The notes beneath the pieces were generated by a model. The model was not told the origin of the DNA, made no database searches, and worked only from the letters and a program-made list of their open reading frames with translations. Of a stretch of DNA of 64,000 nt, positions 46,401 through 54,456 are shown piece after piece. Position 1 is the first letter of the stretch. Each line of letters begins with the position of its first letter. The translations under genes were made by a program, and so were the position numbers. The stretch is from Microcosmobacter sp040493455 (GTDB lineage Bacteria; Bacteroidota; Bacteroidia; Flavobacteriales; Flavobacteriaceae), in NCBI RefSeq assembly GCF_040493455.1, contig NZ_JANFDA010000001.1, forward strand, positions 1 to 64,000. The letters are read 5' to 3'.

Positions 46401-46560
46401 AATCACGACGTGATGTTGATGATGATTCTAAGGTATCTTTATCTCCTAAAAATTCATCTACAGGAATCTGCTCAACAAATTCGTTCTGCTTAAGCGTCTC
46501 AACAATAGAGCTGTTGTCTAGCTCTTCAACACTTTTCCAGTATTTCTTGTTTGATGACAT
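43459..46560 (-). CDS. actB: Alternative complex III subunit ActB (fused molybdopterin-like and Fe-S domains)
   Basis: ActB (1033 residues) combines a molybdopterin-oxidoreductase-like domain, which lacks a cofactor, with a ferredoxin-like domain. An internal Tat signal, TSRRDFLKYIGFSTAAA (about residues 48-64), directs export of the folded protein. The Fe-S part (about 770-980) has CTGCGACVIACHAENNVP, MCQHCNHAPCETVCPVAAT, RYCANNCPYKVRRFN and CSMCIQMTQ. A Ser/Thr/Ala/Asp-rich stretch of about 40 residues interrupts the first domain (about 535-575). Gene order confirms the assignment. Confidence 0.95.
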   Translation of the reverse strand: MSSNKKYWKSVEELDNSSIVETLKQNEFVEQIPVDEFLGDKDTLESSSTSRRDFLKYIGFSTAAASLAACEGPVIKSIPYVVQPEEIIPGVANYYATTVADGYDFASVLVKTREGRPIKIENNDLAATHGGANARVNASVLGLYDNLRVKSPMQSGNAIDWATFYANTSKKLNELKGGKEIVLLTQTFASPSTSKLVNEFKAQFGNVRHVVYDAISESAALDAYQAKYGERGLADYDFSKAMTIVSVGADFLSDWQGGGFDSAYAKKRIPDHGKMSRHIQFESNMSLTGANADKRVPMTPSQQKLALAKLYSYVVGGSVSGSLPEHIDQAVRNAASELNKAGSNGVVVTGIQDVNAQTVALEINEHLSSKAFNPDTPIKTRQGNANAVAKLVTDMNAGTVGAVIMAGVNPAYSLPNSNEFTEGLKKTELSISFSMKEDETSSLAEYIAAAPHYLESWGDVEMKKGHYGLTQPTIRPLFDTNQFQDALLKWTGNDSSYHDYIKETWTSDVLNGGSFNQALHDGVFVSAANTSTEDTASDDAQDDATPETPSGNAARALATSAGDGSSMELTLYSKVAMGDGQQANNAWLQELPDPITRTTWDNYLTVSRADAEALGLKNWNVATGALNGSYAKVTVNGASITAPVIIQPGQAKGSVGMCFGYGRTKGMKEEMQTGVNAYALYANFNNVQNVTVEAATGEHEFACTQLHNTLMGRGDIIKETDLNTYNNEPKEKWNAIPTVSLDHKPVEVTDPKVDIWESFDRSIGHHFNLSIDLNACTGCGACVIACHAENNVPVVGKEEVRRSRDMHWLRIDRYYSSEESFEGDNAKKDAISGLGSSLSEFGEMESPADNPQVAFQPVMCQHCNHAPCETVCPVAATSHGRQGQNHMAYNRCVGTRYCANNCPYKVRRFNWFLYNNNNEFDYYMNDDLGRMVLNPDVVVRSRGVMEKCSMCIQMTQKTILDAKREGRPLKDGELKTACSAACSSGAMTFGDINDKDSKVAHLHEDKRMYHLLEHVGTKPNVMYQTKVRNTTEA

Positions 46561-46569
46561 ATTGTTAAT

Positions 46570-46602
46570 TTATGATTTTTGATTTTTGATTTACGATTTT
46601 TG
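46570..46602. repeat. Short AT-rich tandem repeat between actA and actB
   Basis: Four copies of a seven- to eight-base unit, GATTTTT with the variant GATTTAC, follow each other. It fills part of the 91-base gap between actA and actB. Confidence 0.6.
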
Positions 46603-46651
46603 TTTCTAATAAACGACTTCGTAATTCGTCAATCTTAATTCTTTAAATTTA

Positions 46652-47956
46652 TTAATAGTGGCACTTACCACACTCTAGTCCACCCATTTGGGCAACTGTT
46701 AATTGTTCTACACCATACTTTTTAGATAACTCTTCGTGTATCTTAGCGTAGTACTCATTATCCTTCACCTTAACATTGGTTTCTCTGTGACAGTTGATAC
46801 ACCATCCCATTGTTAATGATGAATATTGATACATGACCTCCATTTCTTCAACAGGACCATGACATGTTTGACATTCTATACCTCCAACGGAAACGTGTTG
46901 AGAGTGGTTGAAATACGCAAAATCTGGTAGGTTGTGGATACGAATCCATTTTACTGGTTGTGTTTCTCCAGTAAATTCTCTTCCATCCCATCCAACTGCG
47001 TCGTATAATTTTTGAATCTCAGCATTGTAGTCTACACCATACTCTTGTCCTTCTGCTAAGGTTTCTGGTGCTACCTCTGAGATAGTCTTATGACAGTTCA
47101 TACATACATTAAGCGAAGGAATCCCTGACGTCTTACTTACTCTAGCAGACGAGTGACAGTATTTACAATCGATTCCATTATCTCCAGCATGAATTCTATG
47201 CGAGTAATGTATTGGTTGTACTGGCTCATAACCTTGATCTACTCCTATTTGCATTAAGTATCCATACACAAAGTATCCACTAGCTAACAAGAAGAAAATC
47301 GCAGTTACTAATAATAAGAACTGATTCTTAACAAATGCTTGCCATAAATTTGCCCCTTTTTCATCTGCAACGACAACACCTTTAGCTTCTGCAAAACGGT
47401 TTAGTGTGCGCTTCACTAAGATTAATGCCATTGCTAATAGGGCAAATAATAACGCTAAAGCTCCAAGAATAAGAGTATTGGAAGTTCCTCCTACAGTTCC
47501 TCCTTCACCAGGTGGCGGCGGAATATACCCCGGACAATCCGGTGATGACTGAGGATCCAACTCACAAGGATCAACAGCTGTATAAGCTAAAATATCATCT
47601 ATCTCCTCATTAGATAATTGAGGGAAAGCAGTCATTGCACTAGCATCAAAATCTTTTATCTCATTAGCATAAGCATCTCCTGAGTTAATTAATGCTGTAT
47701 TATTCTTAATCCAATCGTACAACCATTGTCTATCTAATCCTTTGGTATCCGACAATCTTGCCTCAACATTCCTTAATGCAGGACCTGTCATATCTTTATC
47801 TAACTTATGACAAGCAGCACAGTGCGTGTTAAATAAAGTTTTTCCGTTTTTATGATCGCCTTCTTGAGCGTTGAGAGAGGTAGAAATTGTAATTAAGAAA
47901 ATAAAACCTAAAGCGAAGAACTTAGAGGCTAAATTACGGTGAATCACCTGTTTCAT
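46652..47956 (-). CDS. actA: Alternative complex III subunit ActA, multiheme cytochrome c with added N-terminal cytochrome domain
   Basis: With the ATG at 47956 the protein has 434 residues and a signal sequence (MKQVIHRNLASKFFALGFIF). Six CxxCH heme motifs are present: CAACH in an N-terminal cytochrome c domain, then after a membrane helix (about 165-190) CKYCH, CMNCH, CQTCH, CINCH and CGKCH, the last just before the stop. Rhodothermus ActA has five hemes, so the N-terminal domain is an added module, seen in other Bacteroidota too. A start at 48001 is possible, but the ATG at 48034 overlaps a promoter box and is unlikely. Confidence 0.92.
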   Translation of the reverse strand: MKQVIHRNLASKFFALGFIFLITISTSLNAQEGDHKNGKTLFNTHCAACHKLDKDMTGPALRNVEARLSDTKGLDRQWLYDWIKNNTALINSGDAYANEIKDFDASAMTAFPQLSNEEIDDILAYTAVDPCELDPQSSPDCPGYIPPPPGEGGTVGGTSNTLILGALALLFALLAMALILVKRTLNRFAEAKGVVVADEKGANLWQAFVKNQFLLLVTAIFFLLASGYFVYGYLMQIGVDQGYEPVQPIHYSHRIHAGDNGIDCKYCHSSARVSKTSGIPSLNVCMNCHKTISEVAPETLAEGQEYGVDYNAEIQKLYDAVGWDGREFTGETQPVKWIRIHNLPDFAYFNHSQHVSVGGIECQTCHGPVEEMEVMYQYSSLTMGWCINCHRETNVKVKDNEYYAKIHEELSKKYGVEQLTVAQMGGLECGKCHY

Positions 47957-48035
47957 ATTGTTAGTTAAATTGACGTCTAAATTTTGGTATGATTTTTTCA
48001 TTAAACGGTATAAAAAACGTTTGGAAAATCTCATG

Positions 48036-48043
48036 CAAAAGTA
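48036..48043 (-). promoter_or_regulatory. -7 box of the act-cox operon
   Basis: TACTTTTG on the - strand matches TAnnTTTG and lies 79 bases before the chosen actA start. A clear -33 TTG was not found. Confidence 0.45.
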
Positions 48044-48141
48044 AGATATAAACTCGATTTTGAAAATGTTACAGAACTGTTAATTGCTAATTTATAAAGG
48101 TTCTAAATAATAAAATATAAGCCTATTCAGTTTATATAATT

Positions 48142-48149
48142 TAACTTTG
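48142..48149 (+). promoter_or_regulatory. -7 box of the SPOR protein gene
   Basis: TAACTTTG matches TAnnTTTG and ends 18 bases before the ATG at 48168. It overlaps the alternative upstream ATG at 48147, which supports the downstream start. Confidence 0.55.
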
Positions 48150-48167
48150 CATCAAATAATAAATATC

Positions 48168-48551
48168 ATGAAAAAATTCTTGTTTAAAATTGCTTTGGTA
48201 AGCCTTGTTTTTATTGGGTTTCAGAGTCAAAGCTTTGGACAGACTGCAACTGTAAATGTTGAGCAAGACAAAGACATTGATAGACTTTTGGAATATAAGC
48301 GTGATCTTAAAACGGTTGAAACTTATAAAATTCAGGTTTTTTCTGGAAACAGAGCAAGTGCTGAGCGCGTTATGACTGAGTTTAGAAACAGATATGGTGA
48401 GTGGCCAGTGAGTAGAGAGTATAGAACACCAAATTATAAGATTTGGGTTGGGAACTTTACAAGTCGATTAGAAGCGGATAGAGCACTAATGAAAATAAAG
48501 AAGAAATATGCAAATGCTTTTATTTTCAAACCAAAAAAGGATAAGAAATAA
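48168..48551 (+). CDS. SPOR domain-containing exported protein
   Basis: The product is 127 residues from the ATG at 48168, which gives a clean signal peptide (MKKFLFKIALVSLVFIGFQS, then SFGQ). The C-terminal half is a SPOR domain, seen in YKIQVFSGNRASAERVMTEF, TPNYKIWVGNFTSRLEADRA and KKKYANAFIF. SPOR domains bind denuded peptidoglycan glycan strands, often at the septum. The rest is a short charged linker. The gene is alone between the divergent act operon and a strong bidirectional terminator. Confidence 0.88.
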   Translation: MKKFLFKIALVSLVFIGFQSQSFGQTATVNVEQDKDIDRLLEYKRDLKTVETYKIQVFSGNRASAERVMTEFRNRYGEWPVSREYRTPNYKIWVGNFTSRLEADRALMKIKKKYANAFIFKPKKDKK

Positions 48552-48572
48552 ATCCTAATATAACTTCAATAA

Positions 48573-48601
48573 AAAAGGCGATGTAAACACATCGCCTTTT
48601 T
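48573..48601. terminator. Bidirectional intrinsic terminator between SPOR gene and infB
   Basis: AAAAGGCGATGT and ACATCGCCTTTT flank the loop AAAC. The stem has A and T runs on both sides, so it can stop the SPOR transcript (+) and the infB transcript (-). Confidence 0.88.
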
Positions 48602-48621
48602 GTTTTTATAGTAGTACACTT

Positions 48622-51321
48622 TTATTTAAGTGTCTTCTTCACTTCTACTTCTTGGAATGCTTCTATAACATCACCTTCTTTGATGTCGTTATAGTTTTTC
48701 ACTTGCATACCACAATCGTATCCTTTAGATACTTCTTTAACATCATCCTTGAATCGCTTCAATGATGCTAATTCTCCTGTAAATACTACTACGCCGTCTC
48801 TAATTAATCTAATGCCAGAGTTTCTGTAGATTTTACCACTTGTTACCATACATCCTGCAATCGTTCCAATCTTAGAAATCTTGAAGGTTTCTCTAATCTC
48901 AGCATTACCAGTGATCTCTTCTTTAAGCTCTGGAGACAACATGCCTTCCATTGCATCTTTAAGATCATTGATTGCATCATAAATGATAGAGTATGTTCTA
49001 ATATCGATTTCTTCTTTATCGGCTATCTGTCTAGCATTACCCATTGGTCTTACATTAAATCCAATGATAATTGCATCTGATGCTGATGCTAATAATACAT
49101 CACTCTCTGTGATGGCTCCAACTCCTTTATGGATGATATTTACTTGAATTTCTTCTGTAGATAGTTTCTGGAATGAATCTGTTAAGGCTTCAACCGAACC
49201 GTCCACGTCACCTTTGAGGATGATGTTCAACTCTTGGAAGTCTCCAAGTGCTATACGTCTTCCGATTTCATCAAGTGTAATATGTCTTTGTGTTCTTACG
49301 GATTGCTCACGTTGTAACTGTGTACGTTTTGCAGCGATTTGTTTTGCTTCACGCTCATCTTCAAATACATTGAACTTATCACCTGCTTGAGGTGCACCAT
49401 CTAATCCTAAGATTGATACTGGTGTCGATGGGCCTGCTTCTTTGGTTTCGTTACCTCGCTCATCGTGCATGGCTTTTACTTTACCACTATTCTTTCCAGC
49501 TAAAACATAGTCTCCAATTTTTAGAGTACCTGCTTGAACCAAAATTGTAGATACATATCCACGACCTTTATCCAAGAATGCTTCAACTACTGTACCTTGA
49601 GCTAATTTATTTGGATTCGCTTTCAGCTCTAATAATTCGGCTTCAAGAAGTACTTTTTCTAGTAATTCTTTAACGCCTTGTCCAGTCTTAGCAGAAATAT
49701 CGTGCGATTGGATTTTCCCTCCCCAATCTTCAACTAATAAATTCATGCTTGCAAGACCTTCTTTAATCTTATCAGGGTTTGCTGTTGGTTTATCTATTTT
49801 GTTGATTGCAAACACAATTGGCACTCCTGCTGCCTGAGCATGCGAGATGGCTTCCTTGGTTTGTGGCATAATATCATCATCTGCCGCAACAACAATAATT
49901 GCTATATCTGTAACTTGAGCACCACGAGCACGCATCGCTGTAAAGGCCTCGTGACCTGGTGTATCTAGGAATGCGATCTTTTGTCCTGATTCTAGGGTTA
50001 CACCGTAAGCTCCAATGTGCTGTGTAATTCCTCCAGACTCACCGGCTATTACATTTTCTTCACGTATGTAATCGAGTAAAGAAGTTTTACCATGATCTAC
50101 GTGACCCATTACGGTTACAATCGGCGCACGTTCTTTTAGATCTTCTGGCTTGTCTTCAACTTCTTCAATGGCTTCTTCAATATCTGCAGTTACAAACTCT
50201 ACTTTGTATCCAAACTCATCAGCAACAATAGATAATGTCTCTGCATCTAACCTTTGGTTCATCGTCACCATCATACCTAGAGACATACATGCAGAAATAA
50301 TCTGAGTCACAGAAACATCCATCATCGTTGCAACTTCGCTTGCTGTAACAAACTCAGTAACTTTTAAGACTTTACTTTCAGCTTCTTGTGCTTGTAATTC
50401 CTTCTCGGTTTGCTCTCTATGCTGCTCTCTTTTTTCTCTACGATACTTAGCTCCTTTTCCTTTATTGGATTTTCCTTGAAGCTTTTCTAAGGTCTCCCTT
50501 ACTTGTTTTTGTACTTCTTCTTCGCTAGGCTCCTCTTTGACAATATTTCGTCTGCCTTGTCCTTTTCCTTTAAAGTTTCCTTTGCCTTTGTTTCTATCGT
50601 TTTGGAAGTTTCTAGAGTCTACACCTGCTTTACTAATTCTACGACGTTTGCGCTTGTTAGTATTGTCTTTATCTTCAGGTTTTTTCTCTTCTTTCTTCTT
50701 CTTTGGCTTGTTGAATTGAGCTAAGTCAATTTTTTGTCCTGTTGCCTTCGGCCCAGATAATTTCTTGTACTGAGTTTTTACCTTTCCTTCATCCTGACTC
50801 TTCTCTTCAGCTTTTGGCTCTTCTTTTACAGGCTCTTCTTTAACTGGTTTTGGTTCTTTCTTCTTAACCGGTTTTGGTTTTTCCTCTTTGGCAACTGGCT
50901 TTTCTTCAACTTTAACCTCAACTTTCGGCTTAGGCTCTTCTTTAACAGGTTCTGGATTTGCAACCTCTTCTTCTTTGTTGAGTTCTATTTTGCCAACTTG
51001 TTTTGGCCCACTCAAAGATGCCTTTGCCTTAACAACCTCTTGCTCTACAACTACAGATTGCTGTTTTTCCTCAAGCTCACGTTCACGCTTAAGACGAAGC
51101 TCTTCCTTCTCTTTGAGCTTAGCCTCACTTACTTCTTGCGCCTTCTCACGTTTTGAAGCATCGGTCTGGAACTCATCCGAAAGCACATCGTAAACTTCTT
51201 GAGTAATTTTCGTATTAGGGCTTTTGTCAATAGATATCCCTTTAGTATCTAGGAAATCTACTGCTCTATCTATGGAGATATTAAGCTCTCGTAATACTTT
51301 ATTTAATCTAATTGTAGCCAT
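48622..51321 (-). CDS. infB: Translation initiation factor IF-2
   Basis: IF-2 is the GTPase that places initiator tRNA on the ribosome. The 899 residues contain an N-terminal domain (MATIRLNKVLRELNISIDRA), a long Lys/Glu/Pro-rich linker (about 80-310), and the G domain with VTVMGHVDHGKTSLLDYI, DTPGHEAF and NKIDKP (from about 405). Domains II-IV follow, ending with IEAFQEVEVKKTLK. Length is normal for Bacteroidota. It is the last gene of rimP-nusA-infB, 31 bases after nusA. Confidence 0.97.
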   Translation of the reverse strand: MATIRLNKVLRELNISIDRAVDFLDTKGISIDKSPNTKITQEVYDVLSDEFQTDASKREKAQEVSEAKLKEKEELRLKRERELEEKQQSVVVEQEVVKAKASLSGPKQVGKIELNKEEEVANPEPVKEEPKPKVEVKVEEKPVAKEEKPKPVKKKEPKPVKEEPVKEEPKAEEKSQDEGKVKTQYKKLSGPKATGQKIDLAQFNKPKKKKEEKKPEDKDNTNKRKRRRISKAGVDSRNFQNDRNKGKGNFKGKGQGRRNIVKEEPSEEEVQKQVRETLEKLQGKSNKGKGAKYRREKREQHREQTEKELQAQEAESKVLKVTEFVTASEVATMMDVSVTQIISACMSLGMMVTMNQRLDAETLSIVADEFGYKVEFVTADIEEAIEEVEDKPEDLKERAPIVTVMGHVDHGKTSLLDYIREENVIAGESGGITQHIGAYGVTLESGQKIAFLDTPGHEAFTAMRARGAQVTDIAIIVVAADDDIMPQTKEAISHAQAAGVPIVFAINKIDKPTANPDKIKEGLASMNLLVEDWGGKIQSHDISAKTGQGVKELLEKVLLEAELLELKANPNKLAQGTVVEAFLDKGRGYVSTILVQAGTLKIGDYVLAGKNSGKVKAMHDERGNETKEAGPSTPVSILGLDGAPQAGDKFNVFEDEREAKQIAAKRTQLQREQSVRTQRHITLDEIGRRIALGDFQELNIILKGDVDGSVEALTDSFQKLSTEEIQVNIIHKGVGAITESDVLLASASDAIIIGFNVRPMGNARQIADKEEIDIRTYSIIYDAINDLKDAMEGMLSPELKEEITGNAEIRETFKISKIGTIAGCMVTSGKIYRNSGIRLIRDGVVVFTGELASLKRFKDDVKEVSKGYDCGMQVKNYNDIKEGDVIEAFQEVEVKKTLK

Positions 51322-51352
51322 AAGCTGAATAAATATAACTTACAAAAAGTTA

Positions 51353-52585
51353 TTAGTCTTCAAATTCTTCTTTTAGTATTCTAATAACTTCTAATATGGT
51401 TTCTTCTTCTAAATCTGTACGTTTTACTAGATCTGCAACATCTTGCTCTAGTATACTTTTTGCAGTGTCTAATCCTGCTTTGCTGAATTCATCTATAATC
51501 CAGCTATCGATTTCGTCTGAGAATTCTGAAAGTTCTACATCTTCTTCTGCACCTTCTCTAAACACATCGATTTCATAACCTGTCAACTGGCCTGCTAATC
51601 TAATATTATGTCCTCCACGACCAATTGCTTTTGAAACTTCTTCTGGTTTCAACAATACCTCAGCACGTTTAGCTTCTTCATCAATCTTTAATGATGTTAC
51701 TCTTGCTGGACTTAAAGCTCTGGTAATGAACAATTGTAGATTGTTAGTATAATTGATAACATCTATGTTCTCATTTCCTAACTCTCTTACAATACCATGA
51801 ATCCTTGACCCTTTCATTCCTACACATGCTCCTACTGGATCAATTCTATCATCATAGGAGTCTACAGCAACTTTAGCTTTTTCTCCTGGTATTCTTACAA
51901 CATTTTTCACAGTAATCAATCCATCGAATACTTCAGGAATTTCCTGCTCGAACAACTTCTCTAAGAATATAGGAGATGTTCTAGACAATATGATTGACGG
52001 CTTACTACCTTTTAATTCTACACTTTCAATAATTCCTCTTACATTTTCTCCTTTTCTAAAGAAATCCGATGGGATTTGCTTGTCTTTAGGAAGGATGATT
52101 TCATTGCCTTCATCATCTAATAAGATTATTGCTCTGTGTCTTATGTGATGTACCTCTGCCGTGTAAATTTCTCCTTCTAGTTCTTTAAACTGCTTGTAAA
52201 TGTTTGTGTTATCGTGTTCGTGAATTTTAGAGATTAAGTTTTGCCTTAATGCCAAAATTGCTCTACGACCTAGATCTACAAGCTTTACTTCTTCTGCCAC
52301 GTCTTCACCAACTTCAAAATCTGGTTCTATCTTTTGTGCTTCAGATAATGCGATTTCTTGGTTCGGCTCTTCAACTTCTCCATCGGCAACAACGATCCTA
52401 TTTCTCCAAATCTCTAAATCCCCTTTGTCTGGGTTAATAATTATATCAAAATTATCATCGTCACCATACTTCTTTTTAAGTGCATTTCTCAATACATCTT
52501 CCAAGATCGCCATCAGCGTAACTCTATCTATTAATTTATCATCTTTAAATTCTGAAAATGATTCAATTAACGCGACATTTTCCAT
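51353..52585 (-). CDS. nusA: Transcription elongation and termination factor NusA
   Basis: NusA promotes pausing, folding of termination hairpins and antitermination complexes. The 410 residues have the N-terminal polymerase-binding domain (about 1-135), an S1 domain (about 135-200) and two KH domains, with VGACVGMKGSRIHGIVREL and KAIGRGGHNIRLAGQLTGYEIDV marking KH1 and KH2. A short acidic C-terminal region (about 340-410) follows. It lacks the second repeated C-terminal domain of E. coli NusA (495 residues). The gene is 12 bases from rimP. Confidence 0.96.
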   Translation of the reverse strand: MENVALIESFSEFKDDKLIDRVTLMAILEDVLRNALKKKYGDDDNFDIIINPDKGDLEIWRNRIVVADGEVEEPNQEIALSEAQKIEPDFEVGEDVAEEVKLVDLGRRAILALRQNLISKIHEHDNTNIYKQFKELEGEIYTAEVHHIRHRAIILLDDEGNEIILPKDKQIPSDFFRKGENVRGIIESVELKGSKPSIILSRTSPIFLEKLFEQEIPEVFDGLITVKNVVRIPGEKAKVAVDSYDDRIDPVGACVGMKGSRIHGIVRELGNENIDVINYTNNLQLFITRALSPARVTSLKIDEEAKRAEVLLKPEEVSKAIGRGGHNIRLAGQLTGYEIDVFREGAEEDVELSEFSDEIDSWIIDEFSKAGLDTAKSILEQDVADLVKRTDLEEETILEVIRILKEEFED

Positions 52586-52597
52586 AACTACTATGAA

Positions 52598-53062
52598 TTA
52601 AAATTTTATTTTAACTTTTGCTTCTTTGATATTTTCGTAACTAAGCCTTGCGTCTTTAGACACTGTAACTTTTCCTTTTCCTATTGGTTTTGGCTCTCTT
52701 GCTTTCCAGTTAAGGACAATCTCTGAATCATTTACCTCAACTAAAGTACCCTCAAACTTTTCACCATCATTTGTCTTTACAGTTAGTGTACGCTCAACAT
52801 TCTTTTTGTACTGTCTCACATTTGTAAGAGGGCTTGTTGCTCCAGCCGAAGTGACTTCTAAAGAAAAATCCTCTTCTTCTCGATCTAGATTGTGTTCTAT
52901 AGCTCTACTAACAAACATGCAATCTTCAACCAATACACCGTTATCGCCATCAATGACAATTCTAATGGCATTTCCGTCGAGGATATCAAAATCGATCAGA
53001 AATAAATCTGGCCTTTTTTCTAATCCTTCTGCGAGCAATGTATATACCTTATCTCTAAACAT
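52598..53062 (-). CDS. rimP: Ribosome maturation factor RimP
   Basis: RimP assists 30S subunit maturation. The 154 residues start MFRDKVYTLLAEGLEKRPDLF and include the family segments VIDGDNGVLVEDCMFVSRAIE and DFSLEVTSAGATSPLTNVRQY, followed by an SH3-like C-terminal domain. It is the first gene of the rimP-nusA-infB operon. A terminator-like hairpin ends directly before its start codon, with a strong promoter just beyond. Confidence 0.95.
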   Translation of the reverse strand: MFRDKVYTLLAEGLEKRPDLFLIDFDILDGNAIRIVIDGDNGVLVEDCMFVSRAIEHNLDREEEDFSLEVTSAGATSPLTNVRQYKKNVERTLTVKTNDGEKFEGTLVEVNDSEIVLNWKAREPKPIGKGKVTVSKDARLSYENIKEAKVKIKF

Positions 53063-53070
53063 TTAAAGTA

Positions 53071-53097
53071 TAAAAAGAGGGGACTTCTCGTCCCCTC
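53071..53097 (-). terminator. Terminator-like hairpin in the rimP-nusA-infB leader (candidate attenuator)
   Basis: On the - strand GAGGGGAC, loop GAGAA and GTCCCCTC form a perfect 8-bp stem, followed by TTTTTA, and the rimP ATG comes nine bases later. No - strand gene lies upstream that it could terminate. It therefore sits in the leader of the operon's own transcript, between the promoter and the first gene. Confidence 0.7.
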
Positions 53098-53122
53098 GTT
53101 AATCCTTTTACTAACTGCTGTG

Positions 53123-53154
53123 CAAATATACAATTTTTATATTGATTTACGCAA
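53123..53154 (-). promoter_or_regulatory. Promoter of rimP-nusA-infB
   Basis: TTG (53154-53152), 21 bases, then TATATTTG (53130-53123) on the - strand fits the Bacteroidota consensus. Transcription should begin near 53116, about 20 bases before the hairpin. Confidence 0.65.
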
Positions 53155-53211
53155 GGCCTAAAAAATCGAATTTTATTGCTAAATTTATAGTGGAACAATC
53201 AACTTAATACA

Positions 53212-54039
53212 ATGAATAGAATACTAGTCCCTACCGATTTTTCTGAGCATGCGGAGTATGCTATGAAAGTTGCCGCTAATTTGGCTAAAAAACACAATGG
53301 TGTAATTTACTTAATGCATATGTTAGAGCTACCTTTTCATAATAAGGTAGATGTAGCTGGAAGCCATGGCGAGCCACCTGAGGCTTTATTCTATAAAAAA
53401 CTTGCCGAAAAGCAGTTTGATGACTTTTTGGACAAGCCTTATCTTGATGGTATCGAAATACATGAAACTGTAAAGGCAGATATTTCTTTTAGCGAAATTA
53501 AGGATGCTTGTAGAGAGCACGATATTGACTTAATTGTCATGGGATCTCATGGTGCAAGTGGTTTAAAAGAAATGTTCATTGGGTCTAATGCTGAAAAAGT
53601 TGTTAGAAACTCTGATATTCCTGTTTTGGTAATAAAGAACAATCATGACAGTTTCAATATTTCCAATTTTGTGTTTGCTTCAGATTTTAAAAACGACAAC
53701 AAAGAAACTTATAAGCAAGCTGCAGAATTTGCTAAGAATTTTGGCGCAAATGTTCATCTCTTAATGGTTAATACACCGAACAATTTTACCACTACGTCTA
53801 TTGCCAACAAGCGTATTAGTGATTTTATAAAAGATGTTGACTATGATAGCTATTCTGTAAATATCTATAATGACGAAAGCGTTGAAAAGGGGATTCTAAA
53901 CTTTTCAAAAGAGGTTGACGCTGATATTATAGGTATTAGCACTCATGGCAGACAGGGAATTGCACATTTCTTTAATGGAAGTATCAGTGAAGATTTGGTA
54001 AATCATGCGAAAAGACCTGTGATTACTTTTAAAATTTAA
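53212..54039 (+). CDS. Universal stress protein with two UspA domains
   Basis: The 275-residue cytoplasmic protein has two UspA domains (about 1-145 and 150-275). Each carries the ATP-binding pattern G-2x-G-9x-G(S): GSHGASGLKEMFIGS in the first and STHGRQGIAHFFNGS in the second. The start is MNRILVPTDFSEHAEYA, the typical opening. Usp proteins respond to starvation and stress, but the sequence does not show how this one is controlled. It is a single gene; the divergent neighbour is rimP. Confidence 0.93.
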   Translation: MNRILVPTDFSEHAEYAMKVAANLAKKHNGVIYLMHMLELPFHNKVDVAGSHGEPPEALFYKKLAEKQFDDFLDKPYLDGIEIHETVKADISFSEIKDACREHDIDLIVMGSHGASGLKEMFIGSNAEKVVRNSDIPVLVIKNNHDSFNISNFVFASDFKNDNKETYKQAAEFAKNFGANVHLLMVNTPNNFTTTSIANKRISDFIKDVDYDSYSVNIYNDESVEKGILNFSKEVDADIIGISTHGRQGIAHFFNGSISEDLVNHAKRPVITFKI

Positions 54040-54363
54040 ATTACTAACCAAAAGTTAGCATATTTAACTACATCCACTACAATTTGTAGTAATTAACTGA
54101 CGGTCAGGTGTTGATTTTTTAAATATCAAGATTTTTTTATTACATTAGTGTAGTTATTGATGCTAAGTTTAATGCATAGCATCATGCATATATTCTTATA
54201 GCTATTATTATTCAGTCTTTATTCCTTATCACGTTTTAGACAATTTATTATTGACTTGTACTTACCCAATTGTACTTGCATTTAAGTTAGAATATTAGCT
54301 ATTACATCCTTCTAATCTTTTTCATCGAGGCATTAATAATAATTAATGTTGAACTTGAATTTT

Positions 54364-54390
54364 ATCCTTTATGATAAAGGATTATTCTTT
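54364..54390 (+). terminator. Terminator-like hairpin in the formyltransferase leader
   Basis: ATCCTTTA (54364-54371), loop TGA and TAAAGGAT (54375-54382) are followed by TATTCTTT. The stem is AT-rich, so it may be weak. It lies about 100 bases before the gene and could act in attenuation. Confidence 0.35.
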
Positions 54391-54398
54391 AAAAAATC

Positions 54399-54446
54399 AT
54401 GAAGATGCATTTGCCAAAAAAACCTACTTATGTTCACTTCAGGTGA
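54399..54446 (+). CDS. Possible 15-residue leader peptide
   Basis: An ATG at 54399 opens a short frame, MKMHLPKKPTYVHFR, that stops at TGA 54444-54446. It covers the first arm and loop of a perfect 11-bp inverted repeat, and its stop touches the first base of the second arm. Ribosomes on it would keep the hairpin from forming. Whether it is translated is unknown; the ribosome-binding site is weak. Confidence 0.25.
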   Translation: MKMHLPKKPTYVHFR

Positions 54447-54456
54447 ATGCATCTTC
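54401..54456. repeat. Perfect 11-bp inverted repeat upstream of the formyltransferase-fold gene
   Basis: GAAGATGCATT (54401-54411) and AATGCATCTTC (54446-54456) are exact complements with a 34-base loop. Within the loop TTCAC and GTGAA form a smaller dyad that partly competes with the large one. Confidence 0.6.

Noticed and set aside
43421..46602. CRISPR-like array
   Set aside because: The repeats are seven to eight bases, adjacent and degenerate, with no spacers.
50503..51193. Plus-strand ORFs opposite infB
   Set aside because: They mirror the Lys/Glu-rich linker of IF-2 and have no own motifs.
54364..54456. Tetrahydrofolate riboswitch upstream of the formyltransferase
   Set aside because: The dyads do not show the THF-class architecture that I know; only a covariance search could decide.
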